The notes below the pieces were generated by a model. The model searched no databases. It was not told where the DNA came from and saw only the letters and a program-made list of their open reading frames with translations. From Armatimonadota bacterium (GTDB lineage: Bacteria > Armatimonadota > Zipacnadia > Zipacnadales > JABUFB01), in the NCBI GenBank assembly GCA_013314775.1, contig JABUFB010000009.1, positions 372,001 through 436,000 of the forward strand: DNA of 64,000 bases, given 5' to 3'. Of this stretch, positions 46,958-56,239 are shown piece by piece. The position numbers and the translations under genes are program-made. Each line of letters begins with the position of its first letter. Position 1 is the stretch's first letter.

Positions 46958-49900
46958 TCAGTCATTGAAGAGCAATCGGCCAACGCCTATGTTTAGGAGC
47001 CAATCCAGAAGGTTCTGCTTCCGCTCCTTCGGTCCCGGGACGTAGATCAGGTCGCCGTCCTGCGGCGTGCCGGCGTACGACGTCGCGTCCAGCCGTGTGA
47101 GTTCCGTAATACTGTAGCGGTCTTTGACTCGAACCGGCGCGCCCTGTTGCGCGCTGCCTGCCCTTACAGAGCCGTCTCGTGGTGCCGGGGGCTGCAGGTG
47201 CGACGGAGCACCACCGAAAGCCCGGTGGATGCTGGGCTCGCCCGCAGCTTGCTCCTCGCGACGCGTACGAGAAGGTTGGGCAGTTCGCGGTGCCGGTGTC
47301 GTCGTGGATGCGGACGCCGTCTTGTCGCCGCTGGTGCCAGATGTTTCTGGGACGGGATTCTGGCGGGCGGCGCGCACAATCCATATTCTGTCGACGCGGC
47401 TCTGACCGCTGAGCCCACCGGCGTGAGCGATCAGGTCCAAGTACGTATCACCAGGTTGCAGCGGGTACGCCCCGGGCCGTCCGACGCTACCAAAAACGAA
47501 GACACGTGCCTTGCTCAGCGGGATGACGAGAGAGTCGCCTGCCTGTAGCTCGAGGTTCGTCGCGTAGTCTCTATTGTCGAGAAGAGCCCGCAGGTCCAAA
47601 GGTATCGTCTGCCCATCGCGCAGCAGAGTGGCAGCTTCAAGGTTCGCCGTGGGCAACGTGCCGCCTGCGATCGCAAGCGCTGCGAGCACCGTATCGGCTT
47701 GCGTGAGAAGATAACTGCCCGGTTGTTTGACCTCGCCGATAACGTGGAAATTCTCCTCTGCTTTGGGCACCACCAGCGCATCGTTGGCCAGAAGCGGCAC
47801 ATCTGCGTCTGCTTGCCCCCGGTTGATCACGGCGTCAAGATCAACCGGGATGCGCTCGCTTCCCCGCATGATATACGCGCCCCGCAGGTCAGAGACAAGG
47901 TCGATGGGGCCGCCGCTCAGCACGAGAGCCTTGGAGGCTGTGACAGCACGCGTGATCGGGTGGGCACCGGGCGCTTTGACGTTCCCAATCACGTAAACTG
48001 GATCCGGATCCGCTGCTGGAACCATGAGTACGTCGTCAGCCTGCAGGGCCAAATCTTCACTCTCGCCCGCTATGACAGCACGCAGGTTCACAGGGACGCG
48101 TTCGCCATCGCGGACGATGAACGCCGCTTGCAGATCGGCTGCTTCAGCTGCCCCGCCACTCACAGTGAGAGCAGACAGCACCGTGCCGGCTTGATCAAGA
48201 GGCACGCGGCCTGGCGCCCGCACCGCACCCGCAACCATGACCATCTCGGGAACACGAGGGGGCACTACCAGCACGTCTCGCGGTTGCAGAGAAAAGTCGG
48301 GCGCCGTTCCGTTGCGGATCGCTTTGAGGTTGATATCGTGCCGGATGCCTTCGCGCAGCACGTATGCACCCTCGAGGTCAGCGGCTTCTGTCACGCCGCC
48401 AGCCATGGCAAGGGCGGCGTTTACCGTCCCTGCTTGCTCGTGCAGCAGCATTCCAGGTTGCGGGACAGCACCGCTCACCATGATCCGGCGAGAAAACTCC
48501 TGGGCCGCGAGCATTTCCGGTGTCAAGACTGGAACCACGAGGATGTCGTTGGCCTGCAACGCGACGTTGTCCGGCCCGCCCTCGCTACCGAGCTGTGCCA
48601 GGTTCAGAGAGATGGTCTCTTTCCCGCGGAGCACGTAAGCGTGCTCGAGGTCTGCCTGGGGGGTTGGTCCCCCGACCCAGGCCATGGCGCGCGCTACGGT
48701 GTCGCACTGCTCCGGCGCGAAGAGGCCCGGGCGCGCGACCGCGCCCGCGATAGTCACACTCTCCCGAGCTCGGCTTGCAAGGTCCGCCTCGGGTGACCTC
48801 AGGGGGACGACGATGAGGTCATCGGGCTGCAGATCAAAGTCGGCCTCCTCGCCGTGCAGTATTCTCAGGGCGTCAATGTCCACACGTGTCGCCCCTCGCA
48901 ATACATACGTGCGCTCAAGATCTGCTTGGGGAGCAGGACTTGCCAAGGCTAGAGCCCGAGAGACCGAATTGCTCCAGTGGTGCGCCTGTGGACCGGGTGC
49001 AGTCACGGCCCCGGCAACGTAGACCATAGCGTCTGCCTTGTCGGGAACGATGAGGACGTCTCCCCCGCCAACAGCGAAATCTGGCTGCGATCCCGACATG
49101 ACGGCTTCCAGGTCAACCTCACTGCTCAACTCGCGGCGCAAGAGCTGGCACTGTGCAGGGTTTGCGTTGGTCGTGAAGCCACCGGCTAGCAGCACGGCTT
49201 GCCGAGCAGTGGCGGCCAGTTCGGCCGGGATCATTCCAGGGCGTGCAACTGCCCCCATTACGAGGATCGAGGCGGCCATCTGGTTCGCCGCAGTCATTGT
49301 CGGCACGACCAGCAGGTCGCTGGGTTTGAGGGGGAAGTCTTCTCCACCGGCCAGGATCGCCGGGATATCCACATCGATACGCGTTCCATCTCTCAGCACA
49401 TAGCCACGTTTGCCGTCGGCAGTGGGAAGCAGACCTCCGGCCAGTGTCACCGCTTTGGCCACCGAGTCGGCCATATTTGCCGGTTGCGCCGACGCTTGCC
49501 TCACCGCGCCGACGATGACCACCGGAAGCTGGCTTATCTGTGGCACCACCAACATATCCCCGGGCCGAAGTTCGGGATCCGGGCCGCTGCCACTGATCGC
49601 TGCCTCGCCGTCCACGCTGATGCGATCGCTGCCGCGCAGGATATACGCTGCCGACAGGTCCGCATTAGGCGCTGGGCCGCCGGCGTAGATGATTGCGCGT
49701 GACACGGTGCGCGCCTGAGAGAGGGGCGCCGGCCGCGGCTGCATAACGGCGCCGGTGACTGCTGCCTGGCGCGCCATCGCGCGTTCCATCGTCAGAATCG
49801 GCACCACCAGCAGATCCCCCGCCTGCAGTGGTACATCCTCGGCCTCACCGTTCATGATTGCCCCAAGATCGACGTATACCAGTTGCTCTCCCCTGAGAAT

Positions 49901-51847
49901 GTAGGAGCCTTCCAGGTCGGCATTCGGGGCGGTTCCGCCCGCGAACACAACGGCGCGACGCACGGTCGGCACCTGAACGATGGGCACCAACTGGGGCTGA
50001 TTGACCGCGCCGGCAATCAGCGCCATACGCGCCAGTTGCTCCTGCGCAACCTGATCGGGCGACTTCGTGGGCACGATCACGAGATCCCCCGGCTGGACGA
50101 TGATGTCATCCGACCCCTTGCCAGTCATGAGGTCTGTGATGTCCAGCCGAATCCGCTCAGCGCCGCGCAGCACCTGCACACCGGCCAAGTCTGCCATGGG
50201 TGTGACGCCGCCTGCGTACACGAGCACCCGCATCAGGCTATCAGCCTGAGCCAACGGCACCCGCGTGGGCTGCGCGACCGCCCCGGCGACCACCACGCTG
50301 CGTTCCCACTGTTCCTGCTGCAGCCGCTCCGGGGTTTTCGGAGGAACGACAATTAGGTCGTTGGCCTCGAGAGCAACGTCCCCGGCCCCGCCTCGCATAA
50401 GAGCGCCGAGGTCGAACGGGATCGTTTCCTTGCCTCTCAGGATGTAGCACTGTGTCTGGTCAGCAAGGGGTGTGGGCCCGCCCGCGAAAGTGACGGCCTT
50501 CGCCAGCGTGTCGGCCCAGGTCATCAGTCTCGGACCCGGGCTCGCCACAGCCCCTACGACGTACACGCTGTCAATGGGTAGCGAGGGCACGACCAGGATG
50601 TCATTGGCCTTGAGCGGGATATCCTCCGAGGTTCCCCGAAGGATCGCCTGGAGATCCGCATCGATACGAGTCCCGTCACGCAGGATGTAGGAAGCGCTGG
50701 GGTTCGCGGTCGGGGCAAGCCCTCCTGCCAGGGTCACGGCACGAGCCGCGGACTGGACCTGCGCCAATGGCATCGCACCTGGGGTAAGGACGGCACCCGC
50801 AACGATGGCTACCTCCGGTGCCCCAACGCCTGTCTCGCTGGATGCCAGCGGAATTACGAGTACGTCCTTGTCCTGCATTGCCACGTCTTCAGTATCCGCC
50901 GAGCCGTCGAGAAGCCGCGTGAGATCGACCTCGATCCGTTCGGGGCCTCGAAGAATGTAGGACCGGGACAGCGCCGCGCCGGATACGCCGCCTCCTGCCA
51001 GGATGAAGGCGCGGGTGCAGGTGTTCGCCTGCTCGATGGGAACAAAACCGGGGCGCTGGACCGCGCCCGTGACGAACACCATTTTTTCGGGCTTGCGCGG
51101 TACGATGACCATGTCCCCCTCAGACAGGGGAACGTTGGCTGGAATAAAATCAACACCGCCTTCGACGTCCGCCGGAACCCTGATCCGCTGCTTACCCCGA
51201 ACGATCACGATCTGGCTCAGATCACCCGTTGGCGTAACCCCGCCTGAAGCCGCGAGCAGACTAAGGAGATTGGGTGCCTCGTCAAGCGGTACCGGTCCCT
51301 GGCGCGGCACCTCTCCCATGATATGTACAAGCGCCGATGTGCCGCCAACAATGGACACGACAACCACGGGGTCGACCAGGTACTTCCTGCCCTTGTCTGC
51401 AATAATCCGCGCGACTTGTTCAGTGGATTTCCCGGCAACCGCAATGACCCCGAGATACGGCATCTTGATCTTGCCGTCGGCGGAGACGGGGAACTGCCCC
51501 GAGAACTCAGGCTCGTCTGCGATATAGATGTCGATGAGGTCGCCAGACCGGACGGTGCCCCGGGTCATCGCCATGCCGGGCGTGATCCGAGGCGCGGTTG
51601 TTCGGCTTCCGGGCATGGTGGCTGCAGTTGAGCCACCTGGGGGGAAAGCGATGTCAGTCGCCGGGGAGATAGATGCCTGCAAGGCGGCGGTCACGTCCAT
51701 CACGCTGAGGGCGTGAATAGCAGGCTGGGCCAGGCTGGGACCAATGAAGAGAAGGAGGAGGAGGAATAGCGTCAACTGCGGCAACGGCGCCGACGAATTC
51801 TCAGCAAGGTGAGCCCCGTTCTGGCTTCGACCATCGTACGTTGCCAT
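46958..51847 (-). CDS. Giant polysaccharide export protein with 16 SLBB-like repeats
   Basis: From ATG 51847 the product has 1629 residues. A signal peptide covers residues 1-40 (hydrophobic run LFLLLLLFIGPSLA). A Poly_export domain at about 97-168 (SGDLIDIYIADEPEF, DPVVVVSIVGG) is followed by about 16 tandem SLBB-like units of 80-95 residues, each opening with a GAV-x-x-PG strand and an AGG turn and closing with a DILVVP-type strand. Wza-type exporters have two. Unit 16 is interrupted by a Ser/Thr/Pro/Arg-rich linker of about 85 residues before its last strand (DGDLIYVPGP), and the chain ends in a hydrophobic helix (LLDWLLNIGVGRLLF) like the outer-membrane helix of Wza. The frame is open up to 52012, but the signal peptide fixes the start. 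The AAGGA ribosome site lies about ten bases upstream. Confidence 0.9.
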   Translation of the reverse strand: MATYDGRSQNGAHLAENSSAPLPQLTLFLLLLLFIGPSLAQPAIHALSVMDVTAALQASISPATDIAFPPGGSTAATMPGSRTTAPRITPGMAMTRGTVRSGDLIDIYIADEPEFSGQFPVSADGKIKMPYLGVIAVAGKSTEQVARIIADKGRKYLVDPVVVVSIVGGTSALVHIMGEVPRQGPVPLDEAPNLLSLLAASGGVTPTGDLSQIVIVRGKQRIRVPADVEGGVDFIPANVPLSEGDMVIVPRKPEKMVFVTGAVQRPGFVPIEQANTCTRAFILAGGGVSGAALSRSYILRGPERIEVDLTRLLDGSADTEDVAMQDKDVLVIPLASSETGVGAPEVAIVAGAVLTPGAMPLAQVQSAARAVTLAGGLAPTANPSASYILRDGTRIDADLQAILRGTSEDIPLKANDILVVPSLPIDSVYVVGAVASPGPRLMTWADTLAKAVTFAGGPTPLADQTQCYILRGKETIPFDLGALMRGGAGDVALEANDLIVVPPKTPERLQQEQWERSVVVAGAVAQPTRVPLAQADSLMRVLVYAGGVTPMADLAGVQVLRGAERIRLDITDLMTGKGSDDIIVQPGDLVIVPTKSPDQVAQEQLARMALIAGAVNQPQLVPIVQVPTVRRAVVFAGGTAPNADLEGSYILRGEQLVYVDLGAIMNGEAEDVPLQAGDLLVVPILTMERAMARQAAVTGAVMQPRPAPLSQARTVSRAIIYAGGPAPNADLSAAYILRGSDRISVDGEAAISGSGPDPELRPGDMLVVPQISQLPVVIVGAVRQASAQPANMADSVAKAVTLAGGLLPTADGKRGYVLRDGTRIDVDIPAILAGGEDFPLKPSDLLVVPTMTAANQMAASILVMGAVARPGMIPAELAATARQAVLLAGGFTTNANPAQCQLLRRELSSEVDLEAVMSGSQPDFAVGGGDVLIVPDKADAMVYVAGAVTAPGPQAHHWSNSVSRALALASPAPQADLERTYVLRGATRVDIDALRILHGEEADFDLQPDDLIVVPLRSPEADLASRARESVTIAGAVARPGLFAPEQCDTVARAMAWVGGPTPQADLEHAYVLRGKETISLNLAQLGSEGGPDNVALQANDILVVPVLTPEMLAAQEFSRRIMVSGAVPQPGMLLHEQAGTVNAALAMAGGVTEAADLEGAYVLREGIRHDINLKAIRNGTAPDFSLQPRDVLVVPPRVPEMVMVAGAVRAPGRVPLDQAGTVLSALTVSGGAAEAADLQAAFIVRDGERVPVNLRAVIAGESEDLALQADDVLMVPAADPDPVYVIGNVKAPGAHPITRAVTASKALVLSGGPIDLVSDLRGAYIMRGSERIPVDLDAVINRGQADADVPLLANDALVVPKAEENFHVIGEVKQPGSYLLTQADTVLAALAIAGGTLPTANLEAATLLRDGQTIPLDLRALLDNRDYATNLELQAGDSLVIPLSKARVFVFGSVGRPGAYPLQPGDTYLDLIAHAGGLSGQSRVDRIWIVRAARQNPVPETSGTSGDKTASASTTTPAPRTAQPSRTRREEQAAGEPSIHRAFGGAPSHLQPPAPRDGSVRAGSAQQGAPVRVKDRYSITELTRLDATSYAGTPQDGDLIYVPGPKERKQNLLDWLLNIGVGRLLFND

Positions 51848-52927
51848 TGGTGGACAGTCCTTAGGATAGCGCGGCGGCGTGAGCTGTGATGTGTGCTGTG
51901 AAGTGATCTGCCACTGCGGCACGAACCCTCTCATGCCTTCGGCAGCGGGAATTGGCGCACAGGACTGACGCTTTGGGAAAGACACCGCACCGCCACCTTG
52001 ACAATTGCGCACAGTGTCAGGCCGACGATGGCAATGCCTAGTTCACCCCAGTATCACAGATGCTACCCGAATTGGTCACAGCCGTCAACACCATATTACT
52101 CACCAGGAGCGCAAATCTCCGCGGGAACGGCGACCGTGCCGGGGAAACCGGCATCCTCGCCCCGCTCCCACCTCCCCACCGTCTCGGCGACCCCATGACG
52201 GCTTTCCTGTACTCCAGTGCCCCAGCTCAACCGGTCAAGGAAATGACAAGGAGCCGCATCGCCGGGGGCAGGGAGAGGGCGACACGACTCCTCGGGACCT
52301 TGGAGGACCGATGCCCCGCTGCAAAGTACAGGACGGGCGCAACAGGTCTCAATCCTCCGCAGCCCAAAAAAACATGGTGTCCGAGCGGGTGCCGAATGCC
52401 GGCTCCGCGAGCTTGCGCCCGTCAGGAGTGACCGTTTCGCGCCGTTACGACAGCGCCAGCCTGCGCGGGCGCTGTAGCTTCCCACGGATAGTCGCAAATG
52501 AATGAAGACACGCTTCTGGGGGACGGCACCGAGGCAGACACAGATGATGCAGAACGTTTCCCCGTCCTGCACTCACGCGCCTTGATGCACACAGGTGGCG
52601 GCGCCAGGGCTGTGGAGTTCATCTCTTGTCGGCGGCACCCGTTACAGGAGATGGGATCTGTGCTCTGTACTGTCCCCCAGAAGTTGGCCAATGGTGCGCG
52701 CCCTCTCCAGGCACGCACGAGCACATTCTAGACATCACTGCGGTCCGGGTCAAGCAGTATGACGTCCCAGAGCCGCATACCGGCCAAAACGGAGATTTCA
52801 TGAGCAAATCCAGAGCGTAACGGGATCATCTAATCAGTGACCCATCAACCCTGGATTGTGATTCCAGCAACCGAGGCACCGGTTCGTTCGAAGCACTCCC
52901 CTTTGGGAGCAGCGGGTAGATCCCAAG
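51848..52927. other. Intergenic region with a minus-strand promoter
   Basis: No frame here reads as protein. It holds a promoter candidate at 52060-52088 for the export operon. A GTACTGTCCCCC segment near 52667 recalls the ends of the element at 11660 but has no clear partner. Confidence 0.5.
52060..52088 (-). promoter_or_regulatory. Candidate promoter of the export operon
   Basis: On the minus strand TTGACG (52088-52083), a 17-base spacer and TAGCAT (52065-52060). The predicted start near 52053 gives a leader of about 205 bases before ATG 51847. Confidence 0.5.
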
Positions 52928-54367
52928 TCAGACATATCGGCTCTTTCTCTCATAGTCCATGTCGACCTTTTCGCCAAACTCTCCGAACTCAACGAAATCG
53001 ATGGACACGGGCTGCGAAGAGTAGCGCGCCAGGTGCGTGGCCACTCGCTCACAAGCTCCCTCGGGCGCATTCCACCCCCTCCTGAGCTGAAGACGCAGTC
53101 TGCCGCCCTCCACCCCTCCCTGCAGCTTGAAGTGCCCGGTCACCGCCTGGGCCACTTCGAAATCCTTGTAGATGGCTTCTTTCACCTCGTCTGGCGAAAG
53201 CCAGTGATCCTTCCCGATCTCCACTCGCTGCTTTCTTCCGCTGACCAGGGCGCACGGCAAGGGGAACTTGGGCAGGAGGGCCTCGCACCCGCAGCGCTGC
53301 AGAGCCAGGTGCAGAGAAGAGTAGCTCAAGAGCTGCCCCTCATCGCGTGTGTTGTAGCGCAGTAGGGGTATCTTCTGTTCCGAGCCCAGGATGGAGACGA
53401 TAAGCTGCGGGAAGCCCTGCTGGTTGGCGATGGTCTCCACGAACGTCACCAGGGGGTTGTACTGCATGAGGACCGGAAAAGCCTCATTCGGTCGGCCGCC
53501 TAGCGCCGCACACAGCCGCTCATCCTCCTGAGCGCGCCTGCGGACGGACACCAGCTCAGGGGTCTCGGAGAAGAGACTGAGGCCCAGTTCCGAGAGCCCC
53601 ATGCTCACAAGCATTGCGCCTCTGTCGGGCGCATCGAAATCCAGACCAAGGATCTGAGCGAAATAACTGCGCATGCTCTCTGCGATGAATTCGCCGCCGG
53701 TGACCACATGGATGAGCAGGTCACTCCACGGTGTGCCACGGTCGACGCCGTCCTCGAGCACCTTCTTCAGGAACAGACTCTCGCCGATGATTATGAACTG
53801 CTCAAAATCATCGGTGAGCTTCTCTATCAGCGCAAGAACCACGTCGGATCTGACGCTCGTGTCTGCCACGGGCACTGTGCACGTTCTGACCTTTACGCCC
53901 ATCGGCAGACAGTTGATGATAAGGGTCTTGCGCCGGCGGACCTTGAAGGCCAAATCCAGGCTGAGCTCCAGTTGTCGAGCCGAAGTAACGAGTTCGCGCC
54001 AGGTCTCCACTCCATAGGAGAACACCCCAGAGTGGCCTGAGCTGCAATGAAAGGAGGCCACTTCCTCCAGAGTGCCCCCAACGCACAAGTCGCGCAGGCG
54101 ATTCTGGACGAAGACTTTCTCCTTGTCGAGTACCGGAACCACCTCGGCGAAGTCCCTGGCTGAGCGGACCGAGAAAGGATCAACACCGCTCGCGCGCAGT
54201 AGTTCTCGGTAAGCGGGCACCAACTTCGCTGCTCGGTGGAAAACCTGAAGGAGTCGGCGCTCCCCTCTTGCTACGAGGTTGCCAGGGTCAGCCGCCTGGA
54301 GAGCTCCGGCTATTCGCCGGTGTCGCGCATCGATCAGCACAGACTGAATATCGCGCAACAAAGACAT
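52928..54367 (-). CDS. PaaK/CapK-like adenylate-forming enzyme
   Basis: A 479-residue protein of the phenylacetate-CoA ligase/CapK branch of the ANL superfamily. FHCSSGHSGVFSYG (near 107) fills the place of the phosphate-binding loop, LLRYNTRDEGQLLSYS (near 325) the conserved RxxDxG region, and VSGRKQRVEIG (near 366) the hinge to the C-terminal lid. It would activate a carboxylate as an adenylate, perhaps an acyl group. ATG 54367 is chosen because homology begins there; the ribosome site is weak and the frame stays open upstream without protein-like sequence. It follows the acyltransferase on the same strand, suggesting the two cooperate. CapK-like proteins also occur in capsule loci. Confidence 0.75.
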   Translation of the reverse strand: MSLLRDIQSVLIDARHRRIAGALQAADPGNLVARGERRLLQVFHRAAKLVPAYRELLRASGVDPFSVRSARDFAEVVPVLDKEKVFVQNRLRDLCVGGTLEEVASFHCSSGHSGVFSYGVETWRELVTSARQLELSLDLAFKVRRRKTLIINCLPMGVKVRTCTVPVADTSVRSDVVLALIEKLTDDFEQFIIIGESLFLKKVLEDGVDRGTPWSDLLIHVVTGGEFIAESMRSYFAQILGLDFDAPDRGAMLVSMGLSELGLSLFSETPELVSVRRRAQEDERLCAALGGRPNEAFPVLMQYNPLVTFVETIANQQGFPQLIVSILGSEQKIPLLRYNTRDEGQLLSYSSLHLALQRCGCEALLPKFPLPCALVSGRKQRVEIGKDHWLSPDEVKEAIYKDFEVAQAVTGHFKLQGGVEGGRLRLQLRRGWNAPEGACERVATHLARYSSQPVSIDFVEFGEFGEKVDMDYERKSRYV

Positions 54368-54694
54368 TCCATCGCCGCCATCCCTGCCCCAGGAATCTGC
54401 GGACGACCAAACTTGACCAGCGCTTATGCGACGGACGCGGCCCGAAAGTAGAAGTACATGGACGCCTATGACCAGGCGACATGTGCCAGAGCGCAACGCT
54501 GACCGGGCCGGAACATCGTGAGGTTCCGCCGGGCCGGGCGGGGGCACCTGGCCATCGCGCAACTCGCTGCCGCCTTGAGGCCCCAGATTATCACGGCACA
54601 GGGCGGGATGTGAAGAGGGTTCATTTCTGGTGGATAGGGAGAAGCGCACCACGGAGGAAGTCGCGCTGCGAAGCGGATCCAGGCAAGTAGAGGG
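54368..54694. other. Spacer between acyltransferase and ligase genes
   Basis: No gene or clear terminator. An open minus-strand frame continues upstream of the ligase but its translation is low complexity. Confidence 0.4.
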
Positions 54695-55654
54695 CTAGAT
54701 GACCCGTACGATGATGCCTCCGAAGCGCGTTTCTTCGCAGGTGTCGTCCGGGCACTCGGTCAAGAGAGTACGGGAAAGAAGCGGACCCCATGCGATCCGA
54801 AGGCATTCCCGTTCATCGTCGCTGCACCGTTCCAGCAGGCAGGCTTCTTCGATGAGGAGAGACCGAAGGGGCTCCGAGTCACGGAAAGCGCACAGCGCCG
54901 CAAGTTCCCACTCGCGGCATTTGTCGATGAACGGATTGTCCGCGAAGAAATCCCGGTGGAGAAAACCATCGTCTCCAAGCAGCTCGTCGGTTGCCTTGAA
55001 ACGGCGCTCGATGGTCGCCAGGTCCATGGACATACCGACGACTTCGTCATTTGTCTCCTCGCAGTAGGTCCTGCAATCACCCCAGGGGTCGAACTGGATG
55101 ACGTCCTGGAAGAACTTCGCGTGTTTCGGGCAGATCGAGATGAACCCGTAGGAGCATTTCCAGAGGAAGGCCTGTGCGAAGATGGGTTGGATGAGCTCAT
55201 AGAAGACGCTGGTACGGCGGTACTCGGGTCTCACGGCCAGGTTACTCACTTCGCACAACGGTCGGTGGCCTGAGTTGGCCCGCAGCGCCCGGATCTCCTC
55301 GCGAAAGAGCTTCTCCGATGGAAGGCCCAGACCGGGGGCTTCCAGCACCAGACTCATTGTGCCCACGATCTCGCCCTGATCTTTCGCGATGAAAGTCGCC
55401 GTGTGCGGCAAAGCTTCGAAGACGCGGACGCGAAGGCCGGTGCGGTGCGGCAGGATGTACCCCTGTTCGACATAGACATCGTGGACGAGCCTGTAGGCCT
55501 CACGCAGATCCTCCGGAGTAATCGCCCGGCTGATATGCTCGGTGAAGGTCCTGCGCGCCAGGAGCCCGGCGTCCTTGAGCATTCGAATGCGACGCGTCAT
55601 TCTGGCGGCGTTCGCCAGTGGGCGCACCAGGTCTACACCCTTAGATTCGCTCAT
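54695..55654 (-). CDS. FeeM/autoinducer synthase-like N-acyltransferase, exosortase-associated type
   Basis: A 319-residue GNAT-fold protein. EDLREAYRLVHDVYVEQGYI (about 48-67), ATFIAKDQGEIVGTMSLVLE, CEVSNLAVRPEYRR and ISICPKHAKFFQDVIQFDPW follow the pattern of N-acyl amino acid synthases and of acyltransferases reported beside PEP-CTERM/exosortase systems, both related to acyl-homoserine-lactone synthases. It would transfer an acyl group from acyl-carrier protein or CoA to an amine. No acyl carrier gene is nearby. ATG 55654 is used; an upstream TTG (55675) is possible. It is expressed from the near-consensus promoter at 55716-55744 and precedes the adenylate-forming gene. Confidence 0.72.
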   Translation of the reverse strand: MSESKGVDLVRPLANAARMTRRIRMLKDAGLLARRTFTEHISRAITPEDLREAYRLVHDVYVEQGYILPHRTGLRVRVFEALPHTATFIAKDQGEIVGTMSLVLEAPGLGLPSEKLFREEIRALRANSGHRPLCEVSNLAVRPEYRRTSVFYELIQPIFAQAFLWKCSYGFISICPKHAKFFQDVIQFDPWGDCRTYCEETNDEVVGMSMDLATIERRFKATDELLGDDGFLHRDFFADNPFIDKCREWELAALCAFRDSEPLRSLLIEEACLLERCSDDERECLRIAWGPLLSRTLLTECPDDTCEETRFGGIIVRVI

Positions 55655-55715
55655 CGCCAGCGTCGCCAAGTCCAAACATCCCTTTGAAGCTCATGTTTTA
55701 CTCAAGAATGTCTTG

Positions 55716-55744
55716 ATTATAAGCATAAGATCGCTCAGGATCAA
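55716..55744 (-). promoter_or_regulatory. Strong sigma70-type promoter of the acyltransferase gene
   Basis: On the minus strand TTGATC (55744-55739), a 17-base spacer and a perfect TATAAT (55721-55716), in a distinctly AT-rich stretch. Start would be near 55709. Confidence 0.75.
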
Positions 55745-56035
55745 GGAAATATCAAAGATTTGTCTTGTAGTACAGATAGAAATCACCGATACTGTCCGTT
55801 TGCTGGACACAGAGTGTGCGTGAGTGCCTGGATCGGGGTCTCTTGGTTGTGGTCACTTGTACAGGAGCCGAGGTGAGCAGTAAGTCCGTCACCTGGCATG
55901 CCGGCCAACTCGCGCCTGACCCTTCTACCGGGCGTCGTGACCCGGGTTCGGGAAGCAGGTTCGAGACGGATGCGGCTGGACTGTGGCACCGAGGACCTTG
56001 ATGTTGGCAACAGCAGGCTTTGCAGACATCTTTAG

Positions 56036-56063
56036 TTGAAATCATCGCTCTGATGATTACAAT
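56036..56063 (+). promoter_or_regulatory. Promoter with an operator-like palindrome for the CTERM gene
   Basis: TTGAAA (56036-56041), 16 bases and TACAAT (56058-56063). The spacer contains AATCATC GCTCT GATGATT (56040-56058), a perfect inverted repeat that overlaps both hexamers, the place expected for a repressor site. Leader of about 170 bases. Confidence 0.6.
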
Positions 56064-56239
56064 AATGTGAATGTGGGGCGGGGACACGGGGACAGGGCAC
56101 CCGTGTGTCCAGTCATCACCAAACACTAAGCGGCCCGTGCGGCACCACGATGTCGCCGGGGGAGGTGGCCGATCGGCAAGATACCCGTCTCGTCTCCTTC
56201 AGTGGTTGCTGTGCAAGTTGATAGGAAAGGAGAAACGTG

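Larger units (their letters stand above)
55655..56239. other. Divergent regulatory region
   Basis: Separates the leftward acyltransferase from the rightward CTERM gene. It contains promoters for both, a 7-bp-arm palindrome at 56040-56058 and a hairpin GGACACGGG 56082-56090 against 56100-56110 with a two-base bulge. No plausible gene. Confidence 0.6.

Noticed and set aside
47699-48796. Long plus-strand frames opposite the SLBB gene
   Set aside because: They are mirror images of a repetitive GC-rich coding sequence and show no domain or start site.
46958-51847. Regular repeats that might suggest a CRISPR or satellite array
   Set aside because: The period is about 250-280 bases, units are diverged and the frame encodes SLBB domains throughout; there are no short identical repeats with unique spacers.
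52498-52731. 77-codon plus-strand frame upstream of the export operon
   Set aside because: No ribosome site, no protein-like pattern, and it lies in a stretch where both strands are randomly open.
55981-56040. Sigma54 (-24/-12) promoter upstream of the CTERM gene, as expected for some PEP-CTERM genes
   Set aside because: TGGCAC occurs but no GC is found at the required 10-base distance; the sigma70-type pair at 56036-56063 fits better.
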